A DNA stretch of 64,000 nucleotides from Scatomonas sp963930955 (GTDB lineage Bacteria; Bacillota; Clostridia; Lachnospirales; Lachnospiraceae). Below, piece by piece: positions 62,673 to 64,000 of the stretch; the first letter of the stretch is position 1, and each line of letters opens with the position of its first letter. The position numbers and the translations under genes are program-made. The notes beneath the pieces are model-generated. The model searched no databases. It had not been told where the DNA came from and was given only the letters and a program-made list of their open reading frames with translations. Location of the stretch: contig OZ006967.1 of assembly GCA_963930955.1 (NCBI GenBank), positions 2,170,001 through 2,234,000 of the forward strand, written 5' to 3'.

Positions 62673-63763
62673 AATTCTACGCTCCTGTTCTCCAGGGCAA
62701 CCGCGCAGGTCACGCCGTCGCCGCTGACTTTTCTGATGATCAAGGTACCGCAGCCCGCCAGAACCGCGCTGCGCTCACAGACGTTGTCCACGCCGGTCAC
62801 CTCCGACACAAAACCAGAGGAAGTAAACTCCCCGGGAACAGCGTTCAGTTCCTCTGCGGTAAAGGTGCGAAGAGGAAGCTCTCGGCTGCGGCAGAATTCC
62901 AGCAGTCCCGGCTCCTCTTTTTTCAGATCGATGGTGGCCGCCTGCAGCAGCGCCTCCGGGTAAAGGCTGAAACTGCGCAGGGTGTCGTCTACCAGCTTTT
63001 CAATCTGCCTGGCGCTGACCCCTCTGCGGCAGCCAATGCCGATGGTCAGGCACCGGGGGATCAGCCACAGCGTATGATCAAAATATGCTCTGGAATACGA
63101 GGGGCTGATATAAATCCCCAGGGAAGTCTCCCGATGGGACTTTTCGATGTCCTGCTCCCGGTAAAACTCCGCGCTCCAGACCAGGCCCTCCGGAAGTTCG
63201 CCCTTTACAGGAAAGTGGGTATAAAAGCCCACCTGGTCGCCTGCCAGCAGAGCCGCGGAAACCTCCTTGGCATAGGTCATATTGGAAATAACCATGTTGT
63301 TTTTCTTTGCGTAAACATCCACGGCAAATTTCTGGTTTACGTCTGTGGCCGTAGTCAGTACTGCCCGGCAGCCCAGCTCCTGCTCCATCCAGATGGCCAG
63401 TTCATTGGCTCCTCCTATGTGGCCGGACAGCAAAGGTATACAGTACTGCCCCTTTTCATCCAGCACCAGCACCGCGGGATCCACCCGCTTATCCTTCACG
63501 TAGGGAGCAATCGCCCGCACCGCGATCCCGGCAGCTCCCACAAAGATCAGACAGTCGCTGTCCTGAAAGCGGCCGGCCGTCCAGCTCTGCAGTCCCTCCC
63601 GCAGAGCGCGGATCTCCGGATGTGCCTCCAGATCCAGCTTCTTTCCCTTGCAGTACCAGCGGACCTCCTTGTCCTTTTCTCCGGAAACAGAGGAAAAGAT
63701 CTTCCTGATTTTTTCAGAAAGCTCCATGCCCGCATTTGTAAAACAAATCCCCGCAATTTTCAT
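62669..63763 (-). CDS. cbiG: Cobalt-precorrin-5A hydrolase
   Basis: 364 aa CbiG: N-terminal domain, central CbiG core (IFVGAAGIAVRAIAPYVKDK, PLLSGHIGGANELA), and C-terminal CbiG domain (LTIGIGCRRGVSARQIEKLV). It opens the delta-lactone and releases acetaldehyde. CbiG marks the oxygen-independent route. It starts 18 bases after the cbiF stop. Confidence 0.95.
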   Translation of the reverse strand: MKIAGICFTNAGMELSEKIRKIFSSVSGEKDKEVRWYCKGKKLDLEAHPEIRALREGLQSWTAGRFQDSDCLIFVGAAGIAVRAIAPYVKDKRVDPAVLVLDEKGQYCIPLLSGHIGGANELAIWMEQELGCRAVLTTATDVNQKFAVDVYAKKNNMVISNMTYAKEVSAALLAGDQVGFYTHFPVKGELPEGLVWSAEFYREQDIEKSHRETSLGIYISPSYSRAYFDHTLWLIPRCLTIGIGCRRGVSARQIEKLVDDTLRSFSLYPEALLQAATIDLKKEEPGLLEFCRSRELPLRTFTAEELNAVPGEFTSSGFVSEVTGVDNVCERSAVLAGCGTLIIRKVSGDGVTCAVALENRSVEF

Positions 63764-63781
63764 TCCTACACCCCTTGCTTG

Positions 63782-64000
63782 TCAGTCTTGTTTTGTGCCC
63801 TGGCGGAATTCTGTGGTGAATTCCGGATGATACAGCTTAGACCGGTCGTAATGGCTGTGGGTCACCGCCTCGCCGATGATCATCAGGGCTGTCTTTGTAA
63901 TATTTTCTCTTTTTGCCGTTTCCGCCAAAGTTCCCACCGTGCAGACACAGGCCTTCTCATCCTCCCAGGTAGCTTTGTACACAATAGCTGCCGGAGTGTC
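63782..64000 (-). CDS. cbiF: Cobalt-precorrin-4 C11-methyltransferase, C-terminal part (cut by window edge)
   Basis: The last 72 codons are visible: DTPAAIVYKATWEDEKACVC, then VGTLAETAKRENITKTALMI and YDRSKLYHPEF. This is the usual end of CbiF/CobM. The gene begins beyond 64000, as must the rest of the operon (cbiD, cbiL and any cobalamin riboswitch are not in view). Confidence 0.92.
   Translation of the reverse strand, partial: DTPAAIVYKATWEDEKACVCTVGTLAETAKRENITKTALMIIGEAVTHSHYDRSKLYHPEFTTEFRQGTKQD

Noticed and set aside
54373..64000. Cobalamin riboswitch
   Set aside because: The operon start lies beyond the right edge; no B12-box-like sequence is in the visible gaps.
1..64000. tRNA or rRNA genes
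   Set aside because: No acceptor-stem/T-loop pattern (GTTCRANNC) with a cloverleaf and no rRNA core segments were noticed while reading both strands; a dedicated scan was not possible.

Overview
This window looks like chromosome from a spore-forming, butyrate-producing member of the Clostridia, most like Lachnospiraceae. The evidence is a complete thl-crt-hbd-bcd-etfB-etfA cluster beside ptb-buk, spore-coat cotJ genes, an anaerobic (cbi-type) cobalamin operon, a leucine-type T-box, a moderate base composition, strong GGAGG ribosome sites and canonical sigma-A promoters. I cannot name the species.

Layout. Positions 1-7430: central butyrate pathway, with the acetyl-CoA to butyryl-CoA genes on the minus strand and the divergent ptb and buk genes on the plus strand; each side has its own recognisable promoter in 5050-5365. 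Positions 7597-16617: an alpha/beta hydrolase, an Lrp regulator divergent from a MATE exporter, a lipoprotein, cotJA-cotJB (fused) with cotJC, a Trk potassium system and a PatB-like C-S lyase. Positions about 16784-28216: an accessory island. It holds a small HTH gene, a response regulator cut after its receiver domain, a three-level nest of insertion sequences (IS21 inside IS66 inside the terminal repeat of an IS256, each with a readable target duplication), an operon of two radical SAM proteins with a CGGC protein and a MarR regulator, a frameshifted flavin reductase, and the C-terminal part of a large serine recombinase. Positions 28313-45413: an AlsT symporter with a divergent LysR, a MarR-controlled heterodimeric ABC exporter divergent from another LysR, leuA behind a T-box, a second heterodimeric ABC exporter, a sigma-like membrane protein, another MarR and a hydrolase fused to a membrane domain. 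Positions 45498-49581: a minus-strand run of gntR, ABC ATPase, ABC permease, a UvrA remnant, a PfkB kinase and a class II aldolase. Positions 49803-51164: a LURP-one-like protein and a Fic protein. Positions 51329-64000: a long minus-strand run of cobalamin genes (cbiF, G, H, a J-E-T fusion, A, B, cobD, cbiP, cbiC) continuing almost without gaps into a BceRS-like two-component system and brnQ.

Two things stand out. A family of short palindromic elements (six copies seen, 35-55 bases, arms of the type AGCRTCAGTGTACA) is scattered over the window; the arms differ between copies at paired positions, so base pairing is preserved, and one partial copy ends a response regulator gene. The radical SAM pair operon at 24174-27149 looks like a mobile cassette: its products are recognisable by family but I know of no established function for the set.

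Many reading frames have an in-frame codon upstream of the likely start; where a ribosome site decided the start, the entry says so. I saw no tRNA, rRNA or CRISPR array.
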